64,000 nucleotides of DNA, from positions 186,001 through 250,000 of the forward strand of contig NZ_PCPZ01000004.1 of NCBI RefSeq assembly GCF_002979865.1, given 5' to 3'. This DNA is from Arthrobacter sp. MYb214. GTDB taxonomy: Bacteria; Actinomycetota; Actinomycetes; Actinomycetales; Micrococcaceae. A program made the position numbers and the translations under genes. The notes beneath the pieces are model-generated. The model saw nothing but the letters and a program-made list of their open reading frames with translations, searched no databases and had not been told where the DNA came from. Below are positions 1 to 9,224 of the stretch, piece after piece (positions within the stretch are counted from its first letter, which is position 1; the number at the start of each line of letters is the position of its first letter).

Positions 1-153
1 AAGGACGCCAAGGCCGCAGTCAAAGCCGCGGTGATGTGCGAGGAAGTGGCACGAACCGTGCACATCTCGCGCCAGCTAGGCAACCCGGTCGCGATCGACC
101 AGAAGCATATCGACTCGCTCTACGAGCGCTACCAGAACGTCTACGGACAGTAA
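1..153 (+). CDS. araD: L-ribulose-5-phosphate 4-epimerase, C-terminal end (partial)
   Basis: The window opens inside this frame and shows only the last 50 residues, ending in YQNVYGQ before TAA. AraD epimerises L-ribulose 5-phosphate to D-xylulose 5-phosphate in the cytoplasm, the last step of bacterial L-arabinose breakdown. The visible helix with [16 protein letters not shown] and the C-terminal YGQ resemble the ends of class II aldolase-fold AraD proteins. The stop lies 7 bp before the araA start, so the two genes are surely cotranscribed. The zinc-binding histidines lie outside the window, so the call rests on the short tail plus the araA neighbour. Confidence 0.8.
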   Translation, partial: KDAKAAVKAAVMCEEVARTVHISRQLGNPVAIDQKHIDSLYERYQNVYGQ

Positions 154-160
154 GGACATC

Positions 161-1672
161 ATGGCCAAGGCATATAACACCCAAGAAATCTGGTTCTTCA
201 CCGGCAGCCAGGACCTGTACGGCGAAGAGACGCTGCGCCAGGTGGCGCAGCAGTCCACCGAGGTCGCGCAGGCGCTGGATGCGTCCGCCGACGTTCCGGC
301 AAGGATCGTGTGGAAGCCGGTCCTGAAGGACTCCGAATCGATCCGCCGCGCAATGCTGGAAGCAAACTCGGATGACAAAGTGCTGGGCGTCATCACCTGG
401 ATGCACACCTTCAGCCCGGCCAAGATGTGGATCAACGGCCTGAAGGCCCTGCAGAAGCCGCTGCTGCACCTTCACACCCAGGCCAATGTCGAACTGCCCT
501 GGGATTCGATCGACTTCGACTTCATGAACCTGAACCAGGCCGCCCACGGCGACCGCGAGTACGCCTACCTGGCCACCCGCCTGGGCGCGGCCCGCACCAC
601 CGTGGTCGGCCATGTCTCCAACCCGGCCGTATCCCGCCGCGTGGGCACCTGGATCCGCGGCGCTGCCGGCTTCAACGCCGTGCAAAACCTGAACCTGGTC
701 CGCTTCGGCGACAACATGCGCAACGTCGCGGTGACCGAGGGGGACAAGACCGAGGCGGAGATCCGCTTCGGCGTCTCGGTGAACACCTGGGCCGTCAACG
801 ACCTGGTCGAAGCGGTCCAGGCCGTGGCCGAGGCCGACATCGATGCGCTGGTCGCCGAGTACGAGCGCGAATACGAAGTCGTGCCCGAACTGCGCGCCGG
901 CGGTGCCCGCCACGAGTCGCTGCGCTATGCCGCATCCCAGGAAATTGCGCTGGAAGCCTTCCTGTCCAAGGCCGGCGCCATGGCGTTCACGACCAACTTC
1001 GAGGACCTGGGCGGGCTCAAGCAGCTGCCGGGCCTGGCTGTGCAGCGCCTGATGGGCAAGGGCTACGGCTTCGGCGCCGAAGGCGACTGGAAGACCGCGG
1101 TACTGGTGCGTGCCGCCAAGGTCATGGGCGAGGGCCTGCCGGGCGGCGCCTCGCTGATGGAGGACTACACCTACGACCTGACTCCCGGCAAGGAGCTGAT
1201 CCTCGGCGCCCACATGCTCGAGGTCTGCCCGTCGCTGACCACCTCCAAGCCGCGGGTTGAAATCCACCCGCTGGGCATCGGCGGCCGCGAGGATCCGGTG
1301 CGCATGGTCTTCAACGCGGACGTTGCCGAAGGTGCGGTGGTCGTGTCCATGGCCGATATGCGCGAGCGCTTCCGCCTGACTGCCAATGTGGTGGATGTGG
1401 TCACCCCGCCGGCGGACCTGCCGAACCTGCCGGTGGCGCGCGCGGTGTGGAGCCCGCGGCCGGACTTCAATATTTCCGCCGAGTCCTGGCTGGCTGCCGG
1501 CGGTGCGCACCACACGGTGATGTCCACGGCCGCGGGGATCGAGGCTTTCGAGATCTTCGCTGAAATCGCAGGCACCGAGCTGCTGGTTATCGATGAGGAA
1601 ACCACCCGCCGGAACTTCGCGCAGCAGATTCGCGTGAACCAGAGCTACTACCGCTTGGCGCAGGGTTTCTAG
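161..1672 (+). CDS. araA: L-arabinose isomerase
   Basis: This 503-residue protein converts L-arabinose to L-ribulose, the first intracellular step of arabinose catabolism. Length matches the family (about 500 residues), and the N-terminus ([19 protein letters not shown]) and the segments [20 protein letters not shown] and GAHMLEVCP are typical of AraA. The start ATG follows a TAAGGA ribosome-binding site that overlaps the araD stop, which supports translational coupling. The kinase gene araB and an AraR regulator are expected to the left of the window. A hairpin follows the stop. Confidence 0.96.
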   Translation: MAKAYNTQEIWFFTGSQDLYGEETLRQVAQQSTEVAQALDASADVPARIVWKPVLKDSESIRRAMLEANSDDKVLGVITWMHTFSPAKMWINGLKALQKPLLHLHTQANVELPWDSIDFDFMNLNQAAHGDREYAYLATRLGAARTTVVGHVSNPAVSRRVGTWIRGAAGFNAVQNLNLVRFGDNMRNVAVTEGDKTEAEIRFGVSVNTWAVNDLVEAVQAVAEADIDALVAEYEREYEVVPELRAGGARHESLRYAASQEIALEAFLSKAGAMAFTTNFEDLGGLKQLPGLAVQRLMGKGYGFGAEGDWKTAVLVRAAKVMGEGLPGGASLMEDYTYDLTPGKELILGAHMLEVCPSLTTSKPRVEIHPLGIGGREDPVRMVFNADVAEGAVVVSMADMRERFRLTANVVDVVTPPADLPNLPVARAVWSPRPDFNISAESWLAAGGAHHTVMSTAAGIEAFEIFAEIAGTELLVIDEETTRRNFAQQIRVNQSYYRLAQGF

Positions 1673-1694
1673 CGGTTCGAAGGACACCTGCCCA

Positions 1695-1729
1695 GGTAAT
1701 GCGCGCCCCGTGGCGGGGCGTGCATTACC
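1695..1729 (+). terminator. Hairpin after araA
   Basis: Arms at 1695-1710 and 1714-1729 form a 16-bp stem with one G-U pair and a TGG loop. No T-run follows, so it may act as a partial terminator or 3' end stabiliser between araDA and the transporter genes rather than a full stop. Confidence 0.6.
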
Positions 1730-1775
1730 AATGAGTAAGGAATCTTAATTTATTTACATAGAGGGTGGCTGAAAT

Positions 1776-1799
1776 CACTGTGTTAGCGCTAACATAGTG
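1776..1799. promoter_or_regulatory. LacI-family operator (probably AraR-type) before the sugar transporter
   Basis: A 24-bp palindrome with one mismatched pair contains the perfect core TGTTAGCGCTAACA (1781-1794). The central GCGC and the TGTTA/TAACA arms are typical of LacI-family operators. It lies 48 bp before the transporter start, where a bound repressor would block transcription. The gene for the regulator is not in the window; a LacI-type AraR beside araB is the natural candidate, which is inference. Confidence 0.75.
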
Positions 1800-1847
1800 T
1801 GAGTCCAGTCTCACTCGCAGATATGGCAACCTTTCAAGGAGGAAAAG

Positions 1848-3017
1848 ATGGCATGGAATAATTGGACCCGCAAGGCCGCGGCGACCATGGGATCGCTGGC
1901 ACTGGTCGGCGCATTGGCAGCGTGCAGCGGCGGTGGCGCTGGCGGCGGAGCAGGAGCCGGCGAAGGCGAGTCGACTGCACCTGAGGACATCCAGGTGGGC
2001 GTGGCAATGCCAACCGAGACTTCCGAGCGCTGGATTGCCGACGGCGAAGCCGTCAAGTCCCAGCTGGAAGCCGCTGGCTTCGAAGTCGACCTGCAGTTCG
2101 CGAATGACGACATCCCCACCCAGCAGCAGCAGATCGACCAGATGATCACCAAGGGCAGCGACATCCTGGTAGTCGCCTCCATCGACGGCACCGCGCTGTC
2201 CACCCAGCTGCAGGCCGCAGCGGACCAGAACATCCCGATCATCTCCTACGACCGCTTGATCAACGGCACCGAGAACGTCGACTTCTACGTCACCTTCGAC
2301 AACTACAACGTCGGCGTCCAGCAGGCAACCTCGCTGCTGACCGGCATGGGCCTGGCCGATGAGGAAGGCAAGCGCACCAGCAAGGAGGGCAAGTTCAACG
2401 TCGAGCTCTTCGCCGGTTCGATCGACGACAACAACGCGCACTTCTTCTGGAAGGGCGCCATGGATACCCTCAAGCCCTACCTGGATGACGGCACCCTGAC
2501 GGTCAAGTCCGGGCAGACCAAGATCGAGCAGGCAGCTACCCTGCGCTGGAGCCAGGAAGAAGCCCAGTCGCGCATGGAAGACCTGATCACCGCCCACTAC
2601 CAGGGCGGCAAGACCAAGATCGACGGCATCCTCTCGCCATTCGACGGCATCTCCCGCGGCATCATCACCGCACTGTCCAACGCCGGCTACGGCAAGACCA
2701 TCGAGGCCGGCCTGCCGATCATCTCGGGCCAGGATGCAGAAATCGCTTCGGTGAAGCTGATCGACGATGGCGTGCAGTACGCAACCATCTTCAAGGACAC
2801 CCGCAAGCTGGCTACCCAGGCTGTCGAGGCAGTGAAGTCCTACGCAGGCGGCGGCGAGCCGGAAGCCAATGACACCGAAACCTACGACAACGGCAAGAAG
2901 GTTGTTCCTTCCTACCTGCTGGATTCGGACATCGTCGTCAAGGACAACATCACCTCCCTGCTGGTCGACTCCGAGTACTACACGGCCGAGGAAGTCAAGG
3001 CCGGCCAGACCAAGTAG
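1848..3017 (+). CDS. chvE: Sugar ABC transporter substrate-binding lipoprotein, ChvE/multiple-monosaccharide type
   Basis: This 389-residue protein is the extracytoplasmic receptor of a monosaccharide ABC importer. The N-terminus is a lipoprotein signal peptide with lipobox LAAC and the lipidated cysteine at residue 26, followed by a Gly/Ala-rich linker. The body is a periplasmic-binding fold of the ribose/xylose class (VGVAMPTETSERWIADGE near the start, then IISYDRLI in the first hinge region) as in ChvE, which binds arabinose, galactose and related sugars. A strong AAGGAGG site (1836-1842) sets the start. It lies between araA and the gal genes, so both L-arabinose and D-galactose are plausible ligands. 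It is followed by a long hairpin before its ATPase gene. Confidence 0.9.
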   Translation: MAWNNWTRKAAATMGSLALVGALAACSGGGAGGGAGAGEGESTAPEDIQVGVAMPTETSERWIADGEAVKSQLEAAGFEVDLQFANDDIPTQQQQIDQMITKGSDILVVASIDGTALSTQLQAAADQNIPIISYDRLINGTENVDFYVTFDNYNVGVQQATSLLTGMGLADEEGKRTSKEGKFNVELFAGSIDDNNAHFFWKGAMDTLKPYLDDGTLTVKSGQTKIEQAATLRWSQEEAQSRMEDLITAHYQGGKTKIDGILSPFDGISRGIITALSNAGYGKTIEAGLPIISGQDAEIASVKLIDDGVQYATIFKDTRKLATQAVEAVKSYAGGGEPEANDTETYDNGKKVVPSYLLDSDIVVKDNITSLLVDSEYYTAEEVKAGQTK

Positions 3018-3031
3018 TCTCCCAGGCCGCA

Positions 3032-3074
3032 ATCCGGTGGGCGGGAGGGCAAGCCGCCCTCCCGCCCACCGGAT
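3032..3074 (+). other. Perfect 19-bp intra-operon hairpin between binding protein and ATPase genes
   Basis: Arms 3032-3050 and 3056-3074 pair perfectly over 19 bp around a 5-nt loop (AAGCC). There is no T-run. Such stems after binding-protein genes can protect the upstream message from 3' exonucleases or cause partial termination, giving more receptor than membrane complex. That role is inferred from other operons. Confidence 0.7.
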
Positions 3075-3110
3075 GCACCGCTCACAGCACACACCAAGGA
3101 CGTCTGCACT

Positions 3111-4649
3111 ATGGACACCACGATCCTGCACATGCAGGACATCACCAAGACTTTTCCCGGAGTCAAGGCGCTGGACGGCGTCAACCTTTCGGTTAGCAAG
3201 GGCGAAATCCACGCTATCTGCGGAGAGAACGGCGCCGGAAAATCCACCCTCATGAAGGTGCTCTCCGGGGTCTACCCGCACGGCAGCTACGAGGGCCAGA
3301 TCATTTTCGAAGGCGAAGAGCTCAAGGCCTCGAACATCAAGGACTCCGAAGCCCAGGGCATCGTGATCATCCACCAGGAGCTGGCGCTGGTGCCGTACCT
3401 GTCGGTGGCCGAGAACATCTTCCTCGGCAACGAAACCGCGCGCGGCGGCTTCATCGACTGGAACGAGACCAACCACCGCGCCGCGGACCTGCTGGCCCGC
3501 GTGGGCCTGGACGAACTGCCGGTCACCCCGGTAGGCCAGCTGGGCGTGGGCAAGCAGCAGCTGGTGGAAATCGCCAAGGCGCTGAGCAAGAACGTCAAGC
3601 TGCTGATCCTGGACGAACCGACCGCCGCGCTGAATGACGACGACTCCGAGCACCTGCTGAACCTGCTGCGCGGACTGCGCGAACAGGGCATCACCTCGAT
3701 CATCATTTCGCACAAGCTCGGCGAGATCGAGGACATTGCCAACACCACCACGATCATCCGCGATGGCCAGTCCATCGAGGCGCTGGACATGGCCGATCCC
3801 GAGTCCAACCAGAACCGCATCATCCGCGGCATGGTGGGCCGCGAACTGTCCTCCCGCTACCCGGAACGCGTACCGCAGATCGGCGACGTGGTCTTCGAGG
3901 TCCAGGACTGGTCGGTCCAGCACCCGGTCCAGCAGGACCGCACCGTGGTGGAAGGCGCCAACCTGGAGGTCCGCGCCGGCGAAATCGTCGGCATTGCAGG
4001 ACTGATGGGCGCCGGGCGCACCGAATTGGCGATGAGCATCTTCGGCCACAGCTATGGCCGGAACATCACCGGCACGGTCAAGATGGACGGCAAGCCGGTG
4101 GACACCTCCACCGTGGGCAAGGCCATCAAGGCCGGCATCGCCTACGTTTCCGAGGACCGCAAGAAGTTCGGGCTGAACCTGATCGAGGACATCCGCGTGA
4201 ACACCACCGCGGCCGGCCTGGACAAGATCTCCTCCAAGGGCTTCGTGGACGGCAACAAGGAGATCCAGATTGCCGAGCACTACCGCAAGTCCATGCGCAT
4301 CAAGACCCCGAACGTGATGGCGAAGGTCGGGAACCTATCGGGCGGCAACCAGCAGAAGGTCGTGCTGGGCAAATGGCTGCACACCGCACCCGAGCTGCTG
4401 ATCCTCGACGAGCCCACCCGCGGCATCGACGTCGGCGCCAAATACGAGATCTACACCATCATCAACGAGCTGGCGGCTGCCGGCAAGGCCGTGCTGGTGA
4501 TCTCCTCCGAACTGCCAGAGCTCTTGGGCATCTGCGACCGCATCTACACCCTGGCCTACGGCCGAATGACCGGCCAGCTGCCCAGCAGCGAAGCCACCCA
4601 GGAACGCCTCATGGAACTCATGACCATCGAGAAGGAAAGCACCCGATGA
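3111..4649 (+). CDS. gguA: Sugar ABC transporter ATP-binding protein (duplicated ATPase), GguA/MmsA type
   Basis: This 512-residue cytoplasmic ATPase has two fused nucleotide-binding domains, as in RbsA/XylG/GguA. Domain 1 has Walker [10 protein letters not shown] (residues 38-46) and Walker [12 protein letters not shown]. Domain 2 has the usual degenerate P-loop (GLMGAGRTE), the signature LSGGNQQKV and [14 protein letters not shown]. It powers sugar uptake with the lipoprotein encoded before it and the permease encoded after it, whose ATG overlaps its TGA (ATGA). Specificity is not readable from the ATPase; arabinose/galactose is inferred from neighbours. Confidence 0.93.
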   Translation: MDTTILHMQDITKTFPGVKALDGVNLSVSKGEIHAICGENGAGKSTLMKVLSGVYPHGSYEGQIIFEGEELKASNIKDSEAQGIVIIHQELALVPYLSVAENIFLGNETARGGFIDWNETNHRAADLLARVGLDELPVTPVGQLGVGKQQLVEIAKALSKNVKLLILDEPTAALNDDDSEHLLNLLRGLREQGITSIIISHKLGEIEDIANTTTIIRDGQSIEALDMADPESNQNRIIRGMVGRELSSRYPERVPQIGDVVFEVQDWSVQHPVQQDRTVVEGANLEVRAGEIVGIAGLMGAGRTELAMSIFGHSYGRNITGTVKMDGKPVDTSTVGKAIKAGIAYVSEDRKKFGLNLIEDIRVNTTAAGLDKISSKGFVDGNKEIQIAEHYRKSMRIKTPNVMAKVGNLSGGNQQKVVLGKWLHTAPELLILDEPTRGIDVGAKYEIYTIINELAAAGKAVLVISSELPELLGICDRIYTLAYGRMTGQLPSSEATQERLMELMTIEKESTR

Positions 4650-5827
4650 CCATCACAAGCGAGCTGAAGGATATCTTCACCAAGAACCTGCGCACCTCGG
4701 GCATTTACATTGCCTTCGTGCTCATCGTGGTGCTGTTCACCATCCTGACCAACGGGCTGCTGCTCAGCCCGATCAACATCACCAACATCATCTTGCAGTA
4801 CTCCTACGTGCTGATCCTCGCCCTGGGCATGATCCTGGTGATCGTCGCCGGGCACATCGACCTGTCGGTCGGCTCCCTCGTGGCGCTGACCGGTGCGGTC
4901 TCCGCGGTCATTGTCATCAAGGGGGATCTGCCCTGGTGGGTCGGCATGCTCGCCGGCATCGCCGTGGGCGCCCTGTGCGGCCTGTGGCAGGGCTTCTGGG
5001 TGGCGTACGTGGGCATTCCCGCGTTCATCGTGACCCTGGCCGGCATGCTGCTCTTCCGCGGCCTGACCTACGAAGTGCTGAGCAATGTGTCGCTCTCGCC
5101 GTTCCCCGGCGAATACGGCCAGATCGCCGGCGGTTTCCTCAACGGGCTGCTGGGCGGCAACGGATTCGACCTGTTCACCGTGATCATCGGCGTGATCGCC
5201 GTGGCCGGACTGTTCGTTTCGCAGTGGCGCAACCGCGCTGGACGCGCCAAGTACGGCCAGAGCGTTGAATCCATGGCCATGTTCCTGGCCAAGAACATCA
5301 TCTCGGGCATCATCATCCTCTGGTTCTTCTGGCAGATCGCCACCAGCCGCGGCATGCCGATCGTGCTGATCATCCTGGCTGCCCTGATCCTGGGCTACCA
5401 CGTGCTGACCACCAAGACCGTTTTCGGCCGCCACGTCTACGCCATCGGCGGCAACCTGTCCGCCGCGAAGCTTTCGGGCGTGAACGTGAAGAAGATCAAC
5501 ATGTGGATCTTCATCAACATGGGCCTGCTTTCGGGCGTGGCCGGCGTGGTCTTCTCCTCGCGTTCCAACGGCGCCCAGCCGGGTGCCGGCAACATGTTCG
5601 AGCTGGACGCCATTGCGGCCTGCTTCATCGGCGGCGCTTCGACCACCGGCGGCGTGGGCCGGGTGACCGGCGCGATCGTCGGCGGCCTGGTGATGGCGGT
5701 GCTCTCCAACGGCATGCAGCTGATGGGCGTGGGCGCCTCCACCCAGCAGATCGTCAAGGGCGTTGTGCTGCTTCTGGCAGTCGCCTTCGACATCTACAAC
5801 AAGCGCCGCGCGGGCGCCGGCAACTAG
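4646..5827 (+). CDS. gguB: Sugar ABC transporter permease, GguB type
   Basis: This 393-residue inner-membrane permease of the ribose/xylose class (BPD_transp_2) has around ten hydrophobic segments starting at [16 protein letters not shown]. The conserved [20 protein letters not shown] stretch typical of this family follows. It forms the channel of the GguA/ChvE importer. Its start overlaps the ATPase stop by ATGA, giving translational coupling. A perfect hairpin lies 14 bp after the stop, before galM. Confidence 0.92.
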   Translation: MTITSELKDIFTKNLRTSGIYIAFVLIVVLFTILTNGLLLSPINITNIILQYSYVLILALGMILVIVAGHIDLSVGSLVALTGAVSAVIVIKGDLPWWVGMLAGIAVGALCGLWQGFWVAYVGIPAFIVTLAGMLLFRGLTYEVLSNVSLSPFPGEYGQIAGGFLNGLLGGNGFDLFTVIIGVIAVAGLFVSQWRNRAGRAKYGQSVESMAMFLAKNIISGIIILWFFWQIATSRGMPIVLIILAALILGYHVLTTKTVFGRHVYAIGGNLSAAKLSGVNVKKINMWIFINMGLLSGVAGVVFSSRSNGAQPGAGNMFELDAIAACFIGGASTTGGVGRVTGAIVGGLVMAVLSNGMQLMGVGASTQQIVKGVVLLLAVAFDIYNKRRAGAGN

Positions 5828-5841
5828 CCTGCCACTGGTGC

Positions 5842-5879
5842 CATGGGCCCTCCCGCACGCGATTGCGGGAGGGCCCATG
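5842..5879 (+). terminator. Perfect hairpin between gguB and galM
   Basis: Arms 5842-5857 and 5864-5879 pair perfectly over 16 bp with loop CGCGAT. No T-run follows, so read-through into galM is likely. It could set the ratio of transporter to Leloir enzymes. Confidence 0.6.
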
Positions 5880-5921
5880 CGTGCCCGACGTTTTCGATGG
5901 CCCAGCAAGAAGGATGAAGAC

Positions 5922-6866
5922 ATGGACCGCCTCGCACTGCCCCTGAAGGACACCGCCAATGGAACGGTGCTGACGCTGCAAGCCCATGGCTTCACCGCGC
6001 AAGTGGCCACGGTGGGCGCCACCCTGGTTTCCCTCCAGTACGGCTCCCGCCCGCTGGTGCGCGCTTTCGACCCGCACGGGCCGCGCCCGGTTTTCGCCGG
6101 CGCCATCCTGGCCCCGTGGCCCAACCGGGTGATCGACGGGGCCTACAGCTGGGAAGGCCAAGAGCTGCAGCTGCCGGTCACCGAGCCGGAGCGCGGCCAT
6201 GCCCTGCACGGCCTGGTGATCGATACCGGCTTCGAGATCATCGAGCACCGTGCCGACTTCGCCCAGCTGCGCACCGTCATCGCCCCGAGCGCCGGCTATC
6301 CGTACGAGGTGCAGCTGGTGATCGGCTACCGGCTGGAGGCCGGCGGGCTGCGCACCGTCGCTGCCGCCACCAACCTCGGGACGGGCACCGCGCCCTTCGG
6401 CTGGGGTTCGCACGCCTACCTGGTCGCCCCGGGCAAGAAGGCGGATGAATGGACCTTCACCCTGCCAGCTGGCAAGGTGCAGCTGACCGAAGGCCCGCGC
6501 CTGCTGCCGCGCGACACGGTTCAGGCCGCCGGCACCGAGCTGGATTTCCGCACCCCGAAGCCCATCGGGGATCTCTTCATCGACCATGCCTACACTGGCC
6601 TGGCTGCCCGCGCGGACGGTTCTTTCCGCGCGGAGATCACCGACGCCGGGGGCGTCGGATCGCACATCACCTGGGACGAAGCCTGCCCGTGGGTCCAGAT
6701 ACACACCGCCGACCGCGATGATCCGGCCCTGGACCGCACCGGCCTGGCCATCGAGCCGATGACCTGCCCGCCGGGCGGCTACAACTCCGGCCAGGACGTC
6801 ATCGCCCTGGCACCGGGCGCCAGCCACGAAGCCAGCTGGCTGATCGGCCCGGTCCAGCCGCGCTAG
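5922..6866 (+). CDS. galM: Aldose 1-epimerase (mutarotase)
   Basis: This 314-residue cytoplasmic enzyme interconverts alpha and beta anomers of galactose and related aldoses, supplying alpha-D-galactose to GalK. The GalM fold is recognised by the catalytic-region histidines in ERGHALHGLV and FGWGSHAYLV, FIDHAYTG, and the late acidic segment LAIEPMTCPPGGYNSG that carries the glutamate base. The ATG at 5922 is preceded by AAGGA at a suitable distance; an earlier in-frame extension would run into the gguB region. It is the first of four gal genes in one direction. Confidence 0.92.
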   Translation: MDRLALPLKDTANGTVLTLQAHGFTAQVATVGATLVSLQYGSRPLVRAFDPHGPRPVFAGAILAPWPNRVIDGAYSWEGQELQLPVTEPERGHALHGLVIDTGFEIIEHRADFAQLRTVIAPSAGYPYEVQLVIGYRLEAGGLRTVAAATNLGTGTAPFGWGSHAYLVAPGKKADEWTFTLPAGKVQLTEGPRLLPRDTVQAAGTELDFRTPKPIGDLFIDHAYTGLAARADGSFRAEITDAGGVGSHITWDEACPWVQIHTADRDDPALDRTGLAIEPMTCPPGGYNSGQDVIALAPGASHEASWLIGPVQPR

Positions 6867-6921
6867 CATCCCAGGCGCCACCCACCTTTGGAACCACCAC
6901 GAGTCAACTGGAGAGATTGCA

Positions 6922-8031
6922 ATGCCGCAGGGCTCCGCAGCACATGAACCGACCCACCGGGTCCATCACCTGGCCGATGGCCGCGAGGCGATCTTCTTCG
7001 CCGACGCCAATGCCGCCGTGCCCGAACCGGTGGCCGACACCCGGCCGCTGGATCCGCGCGGGGAGCCTGGCGAACTGCGCTACGACCGGCTGACCGGGGA
7101 CTGGGTGGCCGTAGCGGCCCACCGCCAGTCGCGCACCTACCTCCCGCCCAAGGAAGAATGCCCGCTGTGCCCCAGCGTCCACGGGCGGCAGAGCGAAATC
7201 CCTGCCGAGGACTTCAACGTGGTGGTTTTCGAGAACCGCTTCCCGTCCCTGGGCCCGGCACTGGGCCGGATTCCAGCGGCCGCACCGGTGCAGCAGCCGG
7301 CCCCGGCCTACGGGCGCTGCGAGGTCGTGGTGTTCACCCCCGAGCACACCGGTTCCTTCGCATCGCTGGATGATGCCCGGGCGCGCACCGTCATCGAGGC
7401 CTGGGCGCAGCGCACCGCCGCCCTGTCCGCCATGGAGGGCATTGCGCAGGTGTTCGTGTTCGAGAACCGCGGCCAGGATATCGGCGTGACCCTGCACCAC
7501 CCGCATGGGCAGATCTACGCCTACCCGTACCTCGCGCCAACCGCCGCCAAGATGGCCGGCCAGGGCATCGCGCACCTGGAGAAAACCGGGCGCACCCTGA
7601 TGGGCGACATCCTGGACTTCGAGCGCAAGGAGGGCACGCGCATGGTCGCCGAGGGCGAGCACTTCTCCGTGTTCGTGCCCTACGCGGCCCGCTGGCCGCT
7701 GGAAGCGCACCTGGTGCCGCACCGCCACGTGCCGGACTTCGCCGCGCTCAATGCGGACGAAAAAGCCGAGCTGGCCGTGATGTACCGGGACCTGCTGCGC
7801 GGATTCGACGCACTGTACCCGACGCCCACCCCGTACATCGCCGCCTGGCACCAGGCTCCGCTGGAGCCCGGGGCCCGCAAGGCCTCACGGCTGCACCTGC
7901 AGCTGACCAGCCCGCGCCGGGCCGCTGACAAATTGAAGTTCCTGGCCGGATCGGAAGCTGCCATGGGCGCTTTCATCAACGACGTCCCGGCCGAGCAGAC
8001 TGCTGCACGGCTGCGCGAGGTCATGCCATGA
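6922..8031 (+). CDS. galT: Galactose-1-phosphate uridylyltransferase
   Basis: This 369-residue enzyme transfers UMP from UDP-glucose to galactose 1-phosphate in the Leloir pathway. The active-site HPHGQ motif of the GalT/HIT superfamily is at residues 193-197, with His195 as the expected uridylylated nucleophile. The zinc-type cysteine pair ECPLCPS and the segment NVVVFENRFPSL are also typical. A GGAGA ribosome-binding site precedes ATG 6922. The stop overlaps the galK start (ATGA). Confidence 0.95.
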   Translation: MPQGSAAHEPTHRVHHLADGREAIFFADANAAVPEPVADTRPLDPRGEPGELRYDRLTGDWVAVAAHRQSRTYLPPKEECPLCPSVHGRQSEIPAEDFNVVVFENRFPSLGPALGRIPAAAPVQQPAPAYGRCEVVVFTPEHTGSFASLDDARARTVIEAWAQRTAALSAMEGIAQVFVFENRGQDIGVTLHHPHGQIYAYPYLAPTAAKMAGQGIAHLEKTGRTLMGDILDFERKEGTRMVAEGEHFSVFVPYAARWPLEAHLVPHRHVPDFAALNADEKAELAVMYRDLLRGFDALYPTPTPYIAAWHQAPLEPGARKASRLHLQLTSPRRAADKLKFLAGSEAAMGAFINDVPAEQTAARLREVMP

Positions 8032-9224
8032 GCCGCAGCGGAACGAAGGAAACCGCGGCGCGCGTCAACGCCCTGCGCGAGAAGTTCACCAAGGCCTACG
8101 GCCACCACCCGGAAGGCATCTGGCGGGCCCCGGGACGGGTGAACCTGATCGGCGAGCACACCGACTACAACATGGGCTATGTGCTGCCCTTCGCCATCGA
8201 CAAGAACGCGCTGGTGGCCGTGCGCCGCAAGTCGCAGCTGGAGCCGGGCAGCCAGGTGCTGGATTTCGCCTCCACCTACGGGGCGGGCGACGAACCGCCG
8301 GTCACCTCCATTACCCTCGATGAGCTGGTGCCCCGCGCGGTGCCCGGCTGGGCCGCCTACCCGGCCGCCGTGCTGTGGGCGCTGAGCCAGCTCGATGGCG
8401 TGCACATTGGCGGGCTGGAGCTGATGGTGGACTCCGATGTCCCGGTGGGCTCGGGCTTGTCCTCTTCGCATGCCCTGGAAGTGGCGACCATCGTGGCGCT
8501 GGACGATCTCTACGGCCTGGGCCTGTCCAAGGTGCAGATGGCCCAGCTGACCCAGCGTGCCGAGAACGAATTCGTGGGTGCTCCGACCGGGATCATGGAC
8601 CAGAGCGCCTCGCTGATGTCCCATGCCCAGCATGCGCTGTTCCTGGATTGCCGATCCATGGAATCCCAATCCGTGCCGCTGCCGCTGGCGCAGCATGACG
8701 CGGTGGTCCTGGTCATGGACACCCGCGTAGAGCATTCGCACGTGGATGGCGGCTACGCCGCCCGTCGCACCAGCTGCGAGCAGGCCGCCGCGGTGCTGGA
8801 GGTAGCATCGCTGCGCGAGGTGCACAGCATCGAAGAGCTGGAGGCCATTGGGGACCCGGTAGCCAAGCGCCGCGCCAAGCACATCGTGACCGAGAACCGC
8901 CGCGTCCTGGATACTGTCCTCGCGCTGCGCGAAGGCGACCTGCCCGCGGTGGGCAAGCTGCTTTGCCAGTCGCACGAATCCATGCGCGACGACTACGAGA
9001 TTTCCAGCGAGGAACTGGACGCCGCCGTGGAAGCGGCCATGGCGGCCGGGGCGATCGGAGCCCGGATGACCGGTGGCGGTTTTGGCGGCAGCGCCATTGC
9101 CTTGGTCAAGCGCGAGCAGATCGAACCGGTCTGCCAGGCCGTCCGCGAAGCCTTTGACCAGGCCGGCTATGTCGAGCCGGCCATTTTCACCGTAATTGCA
9201 GACGAAGGAGCAGGCCGGGCATGA
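8028..9224 (+). CDS. galK: Galactokinase
   Basis: This 398-residue GHMP kinase phosphorylates alpha-D-galactose at O1 with ATP. Family motifs are present in order: the galactokinase signature GRVNLIGEHTDYN near residue 40, the ATP-binding loop VPVGSGLSSSHALE in the middle, and the C-terminal GARMTGGGFGGSAIAL. Length is normal for bacterial GalK. Its start overlaps galT and its stop overlaps galE, both by ATGA, so galTKE form a tightly coupled unit. Confidence 0.96.
   Translation: MSRSGTKETAARVNALREKFTKAYGHHPEGIWRAPGRVNLIGEHTDYNMGYVLPFAIDKNALVAVRRKSQLEPGSQVLDFASTYGAGDEPPVTSITLDELVPRAVPGWAAYPAAVLWALSQLDGVHIGGLELMVDSDVPVGSGLSSSHALEVATIVALDDLYGLGLSKVQMAQLTQRAENEFVGAPTGIMDQSASLMSHAQHALFLDCRSMESQSVPLPLAQHDAVVLVMDTRVEHSHVDGGYAARRTSCEQAAAVLEVASLREVHSIEELEAIGDPVAKRRAKHIVTENRRVLDTVLALREGDLPAVGKLLCQSHESMRDDYEISSEELDAAVEAAMAAGAIGARMTGGGFGGSAIALVKREQIEPVCQAVREAFDQAGYVEPAIFTVIADEGAGRA

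Noticed and set aside
1725-4280. Very long open frame on the minus strand under the sugar transporter
   Set aside because: It lies opposite clearly coding genes, has no domain or ribosome-binding site, and reflects high-GC codon bias in the opposite strand.
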